Shown here one piece after another: positions 25,300 to 36,241 of a stretch of 64,000 bases of DNA. A program made the translations under genes and the position numbers. This DNA is from Saccharothrix sp. NRRL B-16314 (lineage in GTDB: Bacteria > Actinomycetota > Actinomycetes > Mycobacteriales > Pseudonocardiaceae), in contig NZ_JNXC01000001.1 in NCBI RefSeq assembly GCF_000716595.1, positions 682,001-746,000 of the forward strand, given 5' to 3'. The notes below the pieces were generated by a model. The model did not search any database. It saw only the letters and a program-made list of their open reading frames with translations, and was not told the origin of the DNA. Position 1 is the stretch's first letter, and each line of letters opens with the position of its first letter.

Positions 25300-26681
25300 C
25301 CGAACGGCTTTCCGACGTGACCACGGGCACCGACACCAGTTCACACGGGTCGGACACCGACGGCCGGCAGAGCGACCCGTACGACGCGAGCTCGCGCCAG
25401 ACCACCGAGGGCACCGTCTACACGGTGACCGGCGGCGACTGGGACGAGGTGCTGGCCGAGGCCGCGGGTGACGAGCGCATCGTCATGAACCTGGGCCCGC
25501 AGCACCCCTCCACGCACGGCGTGCTGCGCCTGGTGCTGGAGCTGGAGGGCGAGTCGGTCACCCAGGCCCGCAGCGTCATCGGCTACCTGCACACCGGTAT
25601 CGAGAAGAACGTCGAGTACCGCAACTGGACGCAGGGCGTCACCTTCGTGACGCGCATGGACTACCTGGCCCCGCTGCACAACGAGGCCGCGTACTGCATG
25701 GCCGTCGAGAAGCTGCTCGGCATCACCGTCCCGCAGCGGGCGCAGGTGATCCGGGTCATCCTCATGGAGCTGAACCGGATCAGCTCGCACCTCGTGGCGC
25801 TGGCGACCGGCGGCATGGAGCTCGGCGCGCTGACCGGCATGACCGCGGGCTTCCGCGAGCGCGAAGAGGTCCTGCACCTGCTGGAGTTCCTGACCGGCCT
25901 GCGGATGAACCACGCGTTCATCCGGCCCGGCGGCCTGGCGCAGGACCTGCCGGAGGGCGCCGAGCAGAAGATCAAGGACTTCATCAAGGTGATGGACTCC
26001 CGGCTGCCGCAGTACGACAAGCTGCTGACCGGCCAGCCGATCTGGCGCAACCGGCTCGCGGGCATCGGCTTCCTGCCGGTGGACGCGTGCCTCGCGCTGG
26101 GCATCACCGGTCCGGTCCTGCGGTCCGCCGGTCTGCCGTGGGACATGCGCAAGGTCGAGCCGTACTGCGGTTACGAGAACTACGAGTTCGACGTGCCCAC
26201 GTCGAACGCCGCCGACGCGTTCGCCCGCTACCTGCTGCGCCTGGAAGAGATGCACCAGTCGCTGAAGATCGTCCGGCAGGCGGTGGACAACCTGACGCCG
26301 GGCCCGGTCATGGTGGAGGACGCCAAGGTCGCCTGGCCCGCGCAGCTGACCATCGGCTCGGACGGCATGGGCAACTCGCTGGAGCACGTCCGCAAGATCA
26401 TGGGCCAGTCCATGGAGTCCCTGATCCACCACTTCAAGCTGGTCACCGAGGGCTTCGCGGTGCCGGCGGGTCAGGTGTACGTGCCGATCGAGTCGCCGCG
26501 CGGCGAGCTGGGCTACCACGTCGTGTCCGACGGCGGCACCCGGCCGATGCGCGTGCACGTGCGCGAACCCAGCTTCGTGAACCTCCAGTCGATGCCCGCG
26601 ATGTGCGAGGGCGGCATGGTCGCCGACGTCATCGCGTCGGTGGCCTCTATCGACCCGGTGATGGGTGGTTGTGACCGATGA
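25296..26681 (+). CDS. nuoD: NADH-quinone oxidoreductase subunit D
   Basis: The 49-kDa subunit that forms the quinone-binding cavity with NuoB, 461 residues. [15 protein letters not shown] carries the conserved quinone-site histidine, followed by [15 protein letters not shown] and a C-terminus [17 protein letters not shown]. The N-terminal 40 residues are an acidic, serine-rich extension. ATGA overlaps join it to nuoC and nuoE. Confidence 0.96.
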   Translation: MTERLSDVTTGTDTSSHGSDTDGRQSDPYDASSRQTTEGTVYTVTGGDWDEVLAEAAGDERIVMNLGPQHPSTHGVLRLVLELEGESVTQARSVIGYLHTGIEKNVEYRNWTQGVTFVTRMDYLAPLHNEAAYCMAVEKLLGITVPQRAQVIRVILMELNRISSHLVALATGGMELGALTGMTAGFREREEVLHLLEFLTGLRMNHAFIRPGGLAQDLPEGAEQKIKDFIKVMDSRLPQYDKLLTGQPIWRNRLAGIGFLPVDACLALGITGPVLRSAGLPWDMRKVEPYCGYENYEFDVPTSNAADAFARYLLRLEEMHQSLKIVRQAVDNLTPGPVMVEDAKVAWPAQLTIGSDGMGNSLEHVRKIMGQSMESLIHHFKLVTEGFAVPAGQVYVPIESPRGELGYHVVSDGGTRPMRVHVREPSFVNLQSMPAMCEGGMVADVIASVASIDPVMGGCDR

Positions 26682-27481
26682 GCACTTCCGAAGAGGTCTA
26701 CGCGGCCTCCGCGCTGGACCCCGTCGAGACGCAGCGGCTGGTGACCGAGGAGCCGGCCGCCGGCGCCCAGGGGTCCGACACCGGCGTGTTCGACCAGTCG
26801 ACCGTGGACCGGGCGCAGGCGATCATCGCGCGCTACCCGCAGTCGCGGTCCGCGCTGCTGCCGATGCTGCACCTGGTGCAGTCGGTCGAGGGGTACGTCA
26901 GCCAGGCCGGCATCACGTTCTGCGCCGACCAGCTCGACCTGGCCAAGGCCGAGGTCAGCGCGGTCGCGACGTTCTACACCATGTACAAGCGCCGCCCGTG
27001 CGGCGAGCACCTGGTGAGCGTCTGCACGAACACGCTGTGCGCGGCGCTCGGCGGTGACGCGATCTTCTCGAAGCTCAAGGAGCACCTGGACGTCGGCCAC
27101 GAGGAGACCGCGGGCGAGCCGGGTTCGCCGGGCTCGATCACGCTGGAGCACGCCGAGTGCCTCGCCGCGTGCGACCTCGGCCCGGTGCTCCAGGTCAACT
27201 ACGAGTTCTACGACAACCAGACGCCGGAAGGCGCCCTGGACCTGGTGAAGTCGTTGCAGGCGGGCGAGAAGCCCCACCCGACCCGCGGCGCGCCGCTGAC
27301 GGACTTCCGCCAGGCCGAACTCCAGCTCGCCGGGTTCTTCGAGGGCCGCGACGCGGACCTGGACGGCCCGTCGGCCGCGCCGGAGACCGTGCGCGGAGCC
27401 AAGATCGCCGCGGACCGCGGGTGGACCGCTCCGGCCATGCCGGAGCACGCGGAGTTCCCGCCGTTGCCGGAGAAGAAGTAG
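26678..27481 (+). CDS. nuoE: NADH-quinone oxidoreductase subunit E
   Basis: Thioredoxin-fold subunit with [2Fe-2S] cluster N1a. The ligands are in [12 protein letters not shown] and [15 protein letters not shown]. At 267 residues it is roughly 70-100 longer than the common form. The extra C-terminal part (after about residue 195) is rich in alanine, proline and acidic residues and is seen in other actinobacterial NuoE. It overlaps nuoD by four bases and lies 14 bases before nuoF. Confidence 0.94.
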   Translation: MSTSEEVYAASALDPVETQRLVTEEPAAGAQGSDTGVFDQSTVDRAQAIIARYPQSRSALLPMLHLVQSVEGYVSQAGITFCADQLDLAKAEVSAVATFYTMYKRRPCGEHLVSVCTNTLCAALGGDAIFSKLKEHLDVGHEETAGEPGSPGSITLEHAECLAACDLGPVLQVNYEFYDNQTPEGALDLVKSLQAGEKPHPTRGAPLTDFRQAELQLAGFFEGRDADLDGPSAAPETVRGAKIAADRGWTAPAMPEHAEFPPLPEKK

Positions 27482-27495
27482 GTAGGGGAGCTGAC

Positions 27496-28815
27496 ATGGC
27501 CGCTGTAACCAATGGTGCCTCCGCCGGCAAGAGCACGTCGGCACCCCTCACCCCCGTCCTCACGAAGCGCTGGCTGTCACCGCGCTCGTGGACGCTGAGG
27601 ACCTACGAGCAGCTGGAGGGGTACACGGCGCTGCGCAAGGCGCTCACCGCCCACCCGGACCAGCTGATCCAGCAGTGCAAGGACTCCGGGCTGCGCGGTC
27701 GCGGCGGCGCGGGCTTCCCCACCGGCATGAAGTGGGGCTTCATCCCGCAGGGTGACGGCAAGCCGCACTACCTCGTCATCAACGCCGACGAGGGCGAGCC
27801 GGGCACCTGCAAGGACATCCCGCTGATGATGGCGGACCCGCACTCGCTGATCGAGGGCGTCATCATCACCTCGTACGCGATCCGGGCGAACTTCGCCGCG
27901 ATCTACGTGCGCGGCGAGGTGCTGCACGTGATCCGCCGGCTGCACGCGGCGGTGCGCGAGGCGTACGAGGCGGGCTACCTGGGCAAGGACATCCTCGGCT
28001 CGGGCTTCGACCTCGACGTGGTGGTGCACTCCGGCGCGGGCGCGTACATCTGCGGCGAGGAGACGGCGCTGCTGGACTCGCTGGAGGGCAAGCGCGGCCA
28101 GCCCCGGCTCAAGCCGCCGTTCCCGGCGACGTCGGGCCTGTACGCGTCGCCGACCGTGGTGAACAACGTCGAGACGATCGCCAGCGTGCCGTACATCGTC
28201 AACGGCGGCGCGGACTGGTTCCGCAGCATGGGCCGCGAGCGGTCGCCCGGCCCGAAGATCTTCTCCCTCTCCGGCCACGTCGAGCGCCCCGGCCAGTACG
28301 AGGCGCCGATGGGCATCACGCTGCGCGAGCTGCTGGACCTCGCGGGCGGCATGAAGGACGGCATCCCGCTGAAGTTCTGGACGCCGGGCGGCTCGTCCAC
28401 CCCGCTGTTCACCGCCGAGCACCTGGACGTCCCGCTGGACTTCGAGGGCGCGGCCGAGGCGGGCTCGCTGCTCGGCACCACCGCGTTGCAGATCTTCAAC
28501 GAGACGGTGTCCGTGCCGTGGGCGGTCATGAAGTGGACCGAGTTCTACAAGCACGAGTCGTGCGGCAAGTGCACGCCGTGCCGTGAAGGCACCTACTGGC
28601 TCGTGCAGATCCTCCAGCGGATGGTGCGCGGCGAGGGCACGGCCAGCGACATCGACACGCTGCTGGACGTCTGCGACAACATCATGGGCCGCTCGTTCTG
28701 CGCGCTCGGCGACGGCGCGACGGCACCCATCACCAGCGGCATCAAGTACTTCAAGCACGAGTTCCTGGCTTTGTGCGACAAGAACTCTCAGGTCTTGGCT
28801 GGAGCAAGCGCATGA
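27496..28815 (+). CDS. nuoF: NADH-quinone oxidoreductase subunit F
   Basis: NADH-oxidising flavoprotein subunit, 439 residues. [16 protein letters not shown] is the NADH/FMN site, [14 protein letters not shown] a second conserved block, and [16 protein letters not shown] with a later cysteine in SFCALGDGA binds the [4Fe-4S] cluster N3. The ATG at 27496 follows GGTAGGGGAG. An upstream open frame runs antisense-like through nuoE and is not used. Its stop overlaps the nuoG start as ATGA. Confidence 0.96.
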   Translation: MAAVTNGASAGKSTSAPLTPVLTKRWLSPRSWTLRTYEQLEGYTALRKALTAHPDQLIQQCKDSGLRGRGGAGFPTGMKWGFIPQGDGKPHYLVINADEGEPGTCKDIPLMMADPHSLIEGVIITSYAIRANFAAIYVRGEVLHVIRRLHAAVREAYEAGYLGKDILGSGFDLDVVVHSGAGAYICGEETALLDSLEGKRGQPRLKPPFPATSGLYASPTVVNNVETIASVPYIVNGGADWFRSMGRERSPGPKIFSLSGHVERPGQYEAPMGITLRELLDLAGGMKDGIPLKFWTPGGSSTPLFTAEHLDVPLDFEGAAEAGSLLGTTALQIFNETVSVPWAVMKWTEFYKHESCGKCTPCREGTYWLVQILQRMVRGEGTASDIDTLLDVCDNIMGRSFCALGDGATAPITSGIKYFKHEFLALCDKNSQVLAGASA

Positions 28816-31298
28816 CGATGGCGCCGGAAAAGAGCACCGAAGTCGTGGTCCCCGAGGGCCACGTCAAGCTCGTGATCGACGGTGTGGAGGTCGTCGCGCC
28901 GAAGGGCGAGCTGCTGATCCGCACCGCGGAGCGGCTGGGCACGGTCATCCCGCGGTTCTGCGACCACCCGCTGCTGGAGCCCGCGGGCGCCTGCCGGCAG
29001 TGCCTGGTCGAGGTGGAGATGGGCGGCCGGCCGATGCCGAAGCCGCAGGCCTCCTGCACCATGACGGTCGCCGACGGCATGGTGGTCAAGACCCAGCTGA
29101 CCTCGCCGGTGGCGGACAAGGCGCAGCAGGGCGTGATGGAGCTGCTGCTCATCAACCACCCGCTGGACTGCCCGATCTGCGACAAGGGCGGCGAGTGCCC
29201 GTTGCAGAACCAGGCGCTGGCGCACGGCCGGTCGGACTCCCGGTTCCACGAGCACAAGCGGACGTTCCCGAAGCCGATCCCGATCTCGACGCAGGTCCTG
29301 CTGGACCGCGAGCGGTGCGTGCTGTGCCAGCGCTGCACGCGGTTCTCCGCGCAGATCGCCGGTGACCCGTTCATCGAGCTGCTGGAGCGCGGTTCGCAGC
29401 AGCAGATCGGTGTCGCGCAGGACAAGCCGTTCCAGTCGTACTTCTCCGGCAACACCATCCAGATCTGCCCGGTTGGCGCGCTGACCAGCGCCGCGTACCG
29501 GTTCCGGGCCCGGCCGTTCGACCTGATGTCCACGCCGGGCGTGTGCGAGCACTGCTCGTCGGGCTGCTCCACCCGCACCGACTGGCGGCGCGGCAAGGTG
29601 CAGCGGCGGCTCGCGGGCGACGCGCCCGAGGTCAACGAGGAGTGGACCTGCGACAAGGGCCGCTTCGCGTTCACCTACGCCACCGGCGAGGACCGCATCC
29701 GCCGCCCCATGGTGCGCGACGCGGAGTCCGGCGAGCTGCGCGAGTCGTCCTGGACGGAAGCGCTGCAGTACGCCGCCGAGGGCCTGGCGAAGGCGCGTGA
29801 CGGCAAGGGCGTCGGCGTGCTGGCCGGTGGCCGGCTCACCGTGGAGGACGCGTACGCGTACTCGAAGTTCGCCCGGATCGCGCTGCGCACCAACGACGTC
29901 GACTTCCGCGCCCGCGCCCACTCGGCCGAGGAGCTGGAGTTCCTGACCGGCTCGGTGCTCGGCACGAACCCGGACAACGGCGGTGTGACGTACGCGGGCA
30001 TCGAGGCCGCGCCCGCCGCGCTGCTGGTCGCGTTCGAGCCGGAAGAGGAATCGCCGATCGTGTTCCTGCGGCTGCGCAAGGCGGCCCGCAAGAACCGGAT
30101 CAAGGTCTTCCACCTGGGCCAGTTCACCTCGCCCGCGGTGGAGAAGACGAACGGCGTGCTGCTGGCGTGCGTGCCCGGTGGCGAGCCCGCCGCGTTGAAC
30201 GCGCTGCCCGAGCACGCCGCGGACGTCGTGGACGAGCTGGCGAAGCCGGGTGCGGTGATCCTCGTCGGCGAACGTGCCGCCGAGGTGCCCGGCCTGTTCT
30301 CCGCGGTCGCCGCGCTGGCCGAGCGGACCGGCGCGAAGGTCGCCTGGATCCCGCGTCGCGCCGGTGAGCGCGGAGCGCTGGAGACGGGCCTGCTGCCGAC
30401 GTTGCTGCCGGGCGGTCGCCTGGTCGGTGACGAGGCCGCCCGCGCCGAGGTCGAGCGGGCGTGGGGCATCGAGCCCGGCACGCTGCCCGTGAAGGCCGGC
30501 CGCGACACCACGGGCATCCTGACCGCCGCCGCGAGCGGTGAGCTGGACGCGCTGGTCGTCGGCGGTGTCGACCCGGGCGACCTGCCGGACCCGGAGCTGG
30601 CCGAGCGCGCGCTGGACTTCACCGGCTTCGTGGTCAGCCTGGAGCTACGGCACAGCGCGGTCACCGCGCACGCCGACGTGGTGCTCCCGATCGCCCCGGC
30701 GGTCGAGAAGGCGGGCAGCTACCTGAACTGGGAGGGCCGCACCCGCTCGTTCACCACCACGATCGACGGCACCGGCGCGCTGCCGGACGGCCGGGTGCTG
30801 GACACGCTGGCCGTCGAGATGGACGCGGACCTGTTCACCCAGACCCCGGCCGCCGCGGCGGCCGACCTGGCCAGGCTCGGCGTCGCGACCACGAGCGCCA
30901 CCGCACCGACCGTGCCCGCGCCGCTGCTGCCGCAGCCCAAGCAGGGCCAGGCGGTCCTCGCGACCTGGCGGCGGCTGCTGGACAACGGCTCGCTGCAGGA
31001 CTTCGAGCCGAACCTGGCCGGCACCGCGCGCCCGGTGGTGGCGAAGCTGTCCGAGGCCACCGCGCGGAACCTCGGCGTCGAACTCGGCGGTGAGATCACC
31101 GTCGCCACCGACCGGGGCGAGGTGGTGCTGCCGGTCGAGGCGGCCGACCTGCCCGACGGCGTCGTGTGGCTGCCCGGCAACTCGGGCGCGGTCACCGTCC
31201 GGCGCAACCTGGTCGCCGGCCACGGTTCCCTGGTGGCGGTGTCCCCGGCCGCCACGGGCTCCGCTGAGAAGAACACGTCCGCCGGAGGCAAGGCATGA
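28812..31298 (+). CDS. nuoG: NADH-quinone oxidoreductase subunit G
   Basis: Largest hydrophilic subunit, 828 residues. In order it has a [2Fe-2S] ferredoxin domain ([15 protein letters not shown]), the His-ligated cluster motif [24 protein letters not shown] with CPVGAL, and CEHCSSGC with a later C in EEWTCDKGR. That last set is the ligand pattern of the extra cluster N7 known from E. coli and Thermus. A molybdopterin-oxidoreductase-like domain without cofactor follows. It overlaps nuoF and nuoH by four bases each. Confidence 0.95.
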   Translation: MTMAPEKSTEVVVPEGHVKLVIDGVEVVAPKGELLIRTAERLGTVIPRFCDHPLLEPAGACRQCLVEVEMGGRPMPKPQASCTMTVADGMVVKTQLTSPVADKAQQGVMELLLINHPLDCPICDKGGECPLQNQALAHGRSDSRFHEHKRTFPKPIPISTQVLLDRERCVLCQRCTRFSAQIAGDPFIELLERGSQQQIGVAQDKPFQSYFSGNTIQICPVGALTSAAYRFRARPFDLMSTPGVCEHCSSGCSTRTDWRRGKVQRRLAGDAPEVNEEWTCDKGRFAFTYATGEDRIRRPMVRDAESGELRESSWTEALQYAAEGLAKARDGKGVGVLAGGRLTVEDAYAYSKFARIALRTNDVDFRARAHSAEELEFLTGSVLGTNPDNGGVTYAGIEAAPAALLVAFEPEEESPIVFLRLRKAARKNRIKVFHLGQFTSPAVEKTNGVLLACVPGGEPAALNALPEHAADVVDELAKPGAVILVGERAAEVPGLFSAVAALAERTGAKVAWIPRRAGERGALETGLLPTLLPGGRLVGDEAARAEVERAWGIEPGTLPVKAGRDTTGILTAAASGELDALVVGGVDPGDLPDPELAERALDFTGFVVSLELRHSAVTAHADVVLPIAPAVEKAGSYLNWEGRTRSFTTTIDGTGALPDGRVLDTLAVEMDADLFTQTPAAAAADLARLGVATTSATAPTVPAPLLPQPKQGQAVLATWRRLLDNGSLQDFEPNLAGTARPVVAKLSEATARNLGVELGGEITVATDRGEVVLPVEAADLPDGVVWLPGNSGAVTVRRNLVAGHGSLVAVSPAATGSAEKNTSAGGKA

Positions 31299-32620
31299 GC
31301 AGCGCTGAACTCCTCGTCGACGATCCGCTCTGGCTGATCCTCGTCAAGGTCGTCGGCATCTTCGCGTTCCTGGTGGTCATGACGCTGTTCATGATCAACT
31401 GGGAGCGCAAGGTGGTGGCCCGGATGCAGCAGCGTCCCGGGCCCAACCGGGTCGGCCCGAACGGCTGGCTCCAGTCGCTCGCCGACGGCCTGAAGCTCGC
31501 CTTCAAGGAGGACATCCGGCCGGTCCTGGCCGACAAGTGGGTGTACTTCCTCGCCCCGGTGATCTCCTGCATCCCCGCGTTCGTCGCCTTCTCGGTGATC
31601 CCGCTCGGCGGCGAGGTCTCCATCTTCGGCGAGTCCACCGCGCTCCAGCTGGTCGACCTCCCGGTCGGCGTGCTGGTCGTGCTGGCCTGCTCCTCGCTCG
31701 GCGTCTACGGCATCGTGCTGTCCGGTTGGGCCTCCGGCTCGCCGTACCCGCTGCTGGGCGCGCTGCGCTCGGCCGCGCAGGTGATCTCCTACGAGATCGC
31801 GATGGGACTGTCGATCGTCGCGGTGGTCATGCACTCGCACTCGCTGTCCACCGCCGAGATCGTCGACGCGCAGAGCACCGGCTGGTACTTCTACCTGCTG
31901 CCGGTCAGCTTCATCATCTACCTGATCTCGATGGTCGGTGAGACCAACCGCGCGCCGTTCGACCTCCCCGAGGCCGAGTCGGAGCTGGTCGGCGGTTTCC
32001 ACACCGAGTACAGCTCGCTGAAGTTCGCGCTGTTCTTCCTCGCCGAGTACGTCAACATGGTGACCGTCTCGGCGCTGGCCACCACGCTGTTCCTCGGCGG
32101 CTGGCGGTTCCCGTTCGTCGGCGACGACCACGTGCTCAACAGCGGCTGGTTCGGCCTGCTGTGGTTCGTCATCAAGACGCTCGCCTTCCTGTTCGTGTTC
32201 ATCTGGCTGCGCGGCACGCTGCCCCGCCTGCGCTACGACCAGTTCATGCGGCTGGGCTGGAAGTTCCTGGTCCCGATCGCGCTGGTCTGGTTCGTCGCGG
32301 TGGCGTTCGCCCGCTACCTCCGCCAGGAGGTGGAGGCCAGTGGTGGTCTGGAGACCGGCACCTGGCTGATGCTGATCGGCGGGTTCCTCGCGGTGGTGCT
32401 GCTCATCGCGTTCCTGCTGCCGGACAAGCGCGAGCCGCACGACCCCAATGCCGTGCCGGTGACCGGCGGCGGCTACCCGGTGCCGCCGCTGGACCTCCAG
32501 GTCCCCAAGTCGCCGCCGCGCCGGCAGGTGCCAGTCGCCGAGCTACCGGGCGATCAGACGAAGGAACCGGCAGCGGTAACCGCAGCTTCACAAAAGGAGG
32601 CCAGCGATGGGCGTGTTTGA
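31295..32620 (+). CDS. nuoH: NADH-quinone oxidoreductase subunit H
   Basis: Membrane subunit that links the quinone site to the proton channels, 441 residues with eight to nine helices. [31 protein letters not shown] and [27 protein letters not shown] are the conserved loops lining the quinone cavity. The C-terminal 60 residues are an actinobacterial hydrophilic extension. Within that extension lies the nuoI ribosome site, and the genes overlap by 14 bases. Confidence 0.95.
   Translation: MSSAELLVDDPLWLILVKVVGIFAFLVVMTLFMINWERKVVARMQQRPGPNRVGPNGWLQSLADGLKLAFKEDIRPVLADKWVYFLAPVISCIPAFVAFSVIPLGGEVSIFGESTALQLVDLPVGVLVVLACSSLGVYGIVLSGWASGSPYPLLGALRSAAQVISYEIAMGLSIVAVVMHSHSLSTAEIVDAQSTGWYFYLLPVSFIIYLISMVGETNRAPFDLPEAESELVGGFHTEYSSLKFALFFLAEYVNMVTVSALATTLFLGGWRFPFVGDDHVLNSGWFGLLWFVIKTLAFLFVFIWLRGTLPRLRYDQFMRLGWKFLVPIALVWFVAVAFARYLRQEVEASGGLETGTWLMLIGGFLAVVLLIAFLLPDKREPHDPNAVPVTGGGYPVPPLDLQVPKSPPRRQVPVAELPGDQTKEPAAVTAASQKEASDGRV
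32595..32600 (+). promoter_or_regulatory. nuoI ribosome binding site inside nuoH
   Basis: A perfect AGGAGG lies six bases before the nuoI ATG at 32607 but within the last codons of nuoH. It supports the 14-base overlap and shows that nuoI can recruit ribosomes independently. Confidence 0.8.
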
Positions 32621-33161
32621 TCCCGTCAAGGGCTTCGGCGTCACCTTCGGCACGATGTTCAAGAAGGTCGTCACCGAGGAGTACCCCGAGGTCAAGAAGG
32701 TCACCGCGCCGCGGTTCCACGGCCGTCACCAGCTCAACCGGCACCCGGACGGGCTGGAGAAGTGCGTCGGCTGCGAGCTGTGCGCGTGGGCCTGCCCCGC
32801 GGACGCGATCTTCGTCGAGGGCGCGGACAACACCGAGGACGCGCGCTACTCGCCCGGTGAGCGCTTCGGCGCCGACTACCAGATCAACTACCTGCGCTGC
32901 ATCGGCTGCGGCCTGTGCATCGAGGCGTGCCCGACCCGGTCGCTCACCATGACCAACGAGTACGAGCTGGCCGACGACGACCGGCAGAAGCTGATCTTCA
33001 CCAAGGAAGACCTGCTCGCGCCGCTCCTCGCCGGCATGGAGCAGCCGCCGCACCCGATGCGGCTCGGCGAGAACGAGCAGGACTACTACGTGAACGGGCC
33101 TCAGCTGGCAGCACAGGGCAACCAGGCGCAAGCGGCGCAGACGCCGGGAGCGGGTCGATGA
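32607..33161 (+). CDS. nuoI: NADH-quinone oxidoreductase subunit I
   Basis: A 184-residue ferredoxin-type subunit with two [4Fe-4S] clusters (N6a, N6b). The two motifs are [16 protein letters not shown] and [16 protein letters not shown], the eight ligands complete. It carries electrons from NuoG to NuoB. It has the usual C-terminal extension rich in glutamine and alanine. A four-base overlap leads into nuoJ. Confidence 0.95.
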   Translation: MGVFDPVKGFGVTFGTMFKKVVTEEYPEVKKVTAPRFHGRHQLNRHPDGLEKCVGCELCAWACPADAIFVEGADNTEDARYSPGERFGADYQINYLRCIGCGLCIEACPTRSLTMTNEYELADDDRQKLIFTKEDLLAPLLAGMEQPPHPMRLGENEQDYYVNGPQLAAQGNQAQAAQTPGAGR

Positions 33162-34000
33162 TCTCCTCCCTCCTCGCGCAGCAGCCCGACGCCGTCGAAC
33201 GCGTGGTGGACACGGTCACCACCGGCGAGGCGGTCTCGTTCTGGGTCCTCGGCCCGCTCGCCCTCGCCGGCGCGCTGGGCATGCTCTTCGCCCGCAACGC
33301 GGTGCACTCCGCGCTGTGGCTGGTGCTCACCATGCTCAGCCTCGGCGTGCTCTACATGGTCCAGCAGGCGCCGTTCCTCGGCTTCGTGCAGATCATCGTG
33401 TACACCGGCGCGATCATGATGCTGTTCCTGTTCGTGCTGATGCTGGTCGGCCGGGACAGCTCGGACTCGGTGGTCGAAGTCCTGCGCGGCCAACGGCTCG
33501 CCGCGGTGGTCATCGGCGTCGGCTTCGCCGGCCTCGTGGTCGCCTCGATCAGCCGCGCGCTGACCGACGTGCAGCCGGTCGGCCTGGCGGCGCAGAACAC
33601 GCAGAACGGCGGCAACGTCGCCAACATCGGCGAGGCGCTGTTCACCGACTACCTGTTCCCGTTCGAGCTGACGTCCGCGCTGCTGATCACCGCGGCGGTC
33701 GGCGCCATGGTGCTCGCGTTCACCTCGCGCACCGGCCAGGACGCCAAGAAGACCCAGCGCCAGCTGGTCGAGGAGCGCTTCCGCGGCAACCGCCCCGGCT
33801 CGCTGCCCGGCCCCGGCGTGTTCGCCACCGCCAACTCGGTGGCCACGCCCGCCCTGCTGCCGGACGGCTCGGTCGCCTCCGAGTCCCTGTCCGAGCTCAT
33901 CGAGACGACCGCCAAGGAACGTCTCGAGGACGACGTCGCGGAGGTGTCCGGCACCGGGCACGACCCCGACGCGCACGCGCTCAAGGGAGAGTCGTCGTGA
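33158..34000 (+). CDS. nuoJ: NADH-quinone oxidoreductase subunit J
   Basis: Membrane subunit with five helices, 280 residues. [26 protein letters not shown] is the conserved third helix carrying the pi-bulge region. After the last helix (about residue 190) a hydrophilic tail of some 90 residues follows, as in other actinobacteria. The ATG at 33158 overlaps the nuoI stop. Confidence 0.93.
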   Translation: MISSLLAQQPDAVERVVDTVTTGEAVSFWVLGPLALAGALGMLFARNAVHSALWLVLTMLSLGVLYMVQQAPFLGFVQIIVYTGAIMMLFLFVLMLVGRDSSDSVVEVLRGQRLAAVVIGVGFAGLVVASISRALTDVQPVGLAAQNTQNGGNVANIGEALFTDYLFPFELTSALLITAAVGAMVLAFTSRTGQDAKKTQRQLVEERFRGNRPGSLPGPGVFATANSVATPALLPDGSVASESLSELIETTAKERLEDDVAEVSGTGHDPDAHALKGESS

Positions 34001-34296
34001 CCCCTACGTACTACCTGCTGCTGTCCGCGCTGCTGTTCAGCCTCGGCGCGGTGGGCGTTCTGGTGCGGCGCAACGCCATCGTGGTGTTCATGTGCGTCGA
34101 GCTGATGCTCAACGCGGTGAACCTCAGCCTGGTCACGTTCGCCCGCATCAACGGGCAGCTGGACGGCCAGGTGATGGCGTTCTTCGTGATGGTCGTCGCC
34201 GCGGCCGAAGTCGTGGTGGGTCTGACGATCATCATGGCGATCTTCAAGACGCGTCGCTCGGCCTCGGTCGACGATTCCAACCTGCTGAAGTACTGA
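33997..34296 (+). CDS. nuoK: NADH-quinone oxidoreductase subunit K
   Basis: A 99-residue, three-helix subunit of the proton-translocating arm. [18 protein letters not shown] and [19 protein letters not shown] carry the two buried glutamates in helices two and three that are essential for proton transfer. The GTG at 33997 overlaps the nuoJ stop as GTGA. Confidence 0.95.
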   Translation: MTPTYYLLLSALLFSLGAVGVLVRRNAIVVFMCVELMLNAVNLSLVTFARINGQLDGQVMAFFVMVVAAAEVVVGLTIIMAIFKTRRSASVDDSNLLKY

Positions 34297-34306
34297 GAGG
34301 TCGACG

Positions 34307-36241
34307 GTGACGGAAACTGTTGCCGCCAGCGGGATCGGCGGTCTCGCCTGGTTGTTGCTGGCCCTGCCGGCCTTCGGCGCGCTCGTGCTGCTCTTGGGCG
34401 GCAAGCGCACCGACAAGTGGGGGCACCTGCTGGGCTGCGCCACCGTGATCGCCGCGTTCGCGTACGGGGTCGCGCTGTTCTTCTCCACGCTGGGCCAGAG
34501 CCCGGACGAGCGGACCACCGAGCTGCACCTGTTCGACTGGGTGCCGGTGAACGCGCTGAACGTGGAGTTCGGGCTGCGCCTCGACCCGCTGTCGCTCACG
34601 TTCGTGCTGCTGATCACCGGCGTCGGCGCGCTGATCCACATCTACTCCATCGGCTACATGGCGCACGAGGCCGGGCGGCGGAAGTTCTTCGGCTACCTGA
34701 ACCTCTTCGTCGCCGCGATGCTGCTGCTGGTGCTCGGCAACGGCTTCGTGACGCTGTACTTCGGCTGGGAGGGCGTCGGCCTCGCGTCGTACCTGCTCAT
34801 CGGCTGGTACCAGCACAAGCCGGAAGCGGCGTCGGCGGCCAAGAAGGCGTTCCTGATGAACCGGGTCGGCGACCTGGGTCTGGCGATCGCCATCTTCATG
34901 ATGTTCAAGACCCTGGGCACCACCCAGTACACCGAGGTGTTCGCCCGCGTCGGCGAGTTCTCCTCGGCCGAGGTCCTGGCCATCACGTTGCTGCTGCTGC
35001 TCGGCGCGTGCGGCAAGTCCGGCCAGTTCCCGCTCCAGGCGTGGCTGCCGGACGCGATGGCTGGCCCGACGCCCGTCTCCGCCCTGATCCACGCGGCGAC
35101 GATGGTCACCGCCGGCGTCTACCTCATCGCCCGCGCGAACCCGATCTACAACCTCAGCGCGGACGGCCGGCTGGTCGTGATGATCATCGGTGGGCTGACG
35201 CTGCTGATCGGCTGCATCATCGGCTGCGCGTACGACGACTTCAAGAAGGTGCTGGCCTACTCGACGGTCAGCCAGATCGGCTACATGATCCTGGCCGTCG
35301 GCCTCGGTCCGGTCGGCTACGCGCTGGGCATCATGCACCTGCTCACGCACGGCTTCTTCAAGGCGGGCCTGTTCCTCGGCGCCGGTTCGGTCATGCACGG
35401 CATGAACGACGAGGGCGACATCCGGCGGATGGGCGGCCTGGCGAAGAAGATGCCGATCACGTTCTTCACCTGGACGCTCGGCTACCTCGCGCTGATCGGC
35501 TTCCCGTTCCTGTCCGGCTACTTCTCCAAGGACGCCATCATCGCGGCGGCGTTCAGCGAGCCGGGCTGGCGCGGCTGGGTGTTCGGCGGCGTGGCGGCGC
35601 TGGGCGCGGGCATCACCGCGTTCTACATGACCCGCCTGCTGTTCCTGGTGTTCCTGGGCAAGCCCCGCTACACCGAGCTGAAGTCGGCCGACGGCCGCGA
35701 GTACCACCCGCACGAGTCGGGCCTGTCGATGACGGTGCCGATGATCCTGCTGGCGGTCGGCTCGGTCGGCGCGGGCTGGTTCTTCGAGTCGAACCACAAC
35801 CTGTCCGGCTGGCTCGCCCCGTCGCTGGGCGAGCTGCAGGAGCAGCACGGCGTGCTCTCGCACAGCGTGGTGAACTTCCTGGTGCTCGGCCTGTCGGCGC
35901 TGGGCGTGCTGGTCGCGTTCCTGCTGTTCGGCCGCAAGCCGCAGCCGGTGGAGCGCCCGGTGCGGGTGTCGTTCCCGGTCCGGGCCGCGCGTGCCGACCT
36001 GTACGGCAACGCGCTGAACGAGGCGCTGTTCGCGCGGCCGGGCACCTGGCTCACCCGCGCGCTGGTGTTCGTGGACAACAAGGGCGTCGACGGCCTGGTC
36101 AACGGGTCGGCGGCGTTGCTGGGCGGTAGCTCGGGCCGGCTGCGCAGGATGCAGACCGGGTTCGTGCGCTCGTACGCGCTCTCCATGCTCCTGGGTGCGG
36201 TCTTCGTCCTGGGTGCGCTGCTGATGGTGAGGTTCTCGTGA
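34307..36241 (+). CDS. nuoL: NADH-quinone oxidoreductase subunit L
   Basis: Distal antiporter-like proton channel subunit of 644 residues, with about 16 helices. Key segments are FGWEGVGLASYLLIGWY (helix-5 glutamate), KSGQFPLQAWLPDAMAGPTPVSALIHAATMVTAGVYLI (helix-7 lysine region) and LLTHGFFKAGLFLGAGSVMH. The C-terminal amphipathic helix region is present. It starts with GTG ten bases after nuoK and overlaps nuoM by four bases. Confidence 0.95.
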   Translation: MTETVAASGIGGLAWLLLALPAFGALVLLLGGKRTDKWGHLLGCATVIAAFAYGVALFFSTLGQSPDERTTELHLFDWVPVNALNVEFGLRLDPLSLTFVLLITGVGALIHIYSIGYMAHEAGRRKFFGYLNLFVAAMLLLVLGNGFVTLYFGWEGVGLASYLLIGWYQHKPEAASAAKKAFLMNRVGDLGLAIAIFMMFKTLGTTQYTEVFARVGEFSSAEVLAITLLLLLGACGKSGQFPLQAWLPDAMAGPTPVSALIHAATMVTAGVYLIARANPIYNLSADGRLVVMIIGGLTLLIGCIIGCAYDDFKKVLAYSTVSQIGYMILAVGLGPVGYALGIMHLLTHGFFKAGLFLGAGSVMHGMNDEGDIRRMGGLAKKMPITFFTWTLGYLALIGFPFLSGYFSKDAIIAAAFSEPGWRGWVFGGVAALGAGITAFYMTRLLFLVFLGKPRYTELKSADGREYHPHESGLSMTVPMILLAVGSVGAGWFFESNHNLSGWLAPSLGELQEQHGVLSHSVVNFLVLGLSALGVLVAFLLFGRKPQPVERPVRVSFPVRAARADLYGNALNEALFARPGTWLTRALVFVDNKGVDGLVNGSAALLGGSSGRLRRMQTGFVRSYALSMLLGAVFVLGALLMVRFS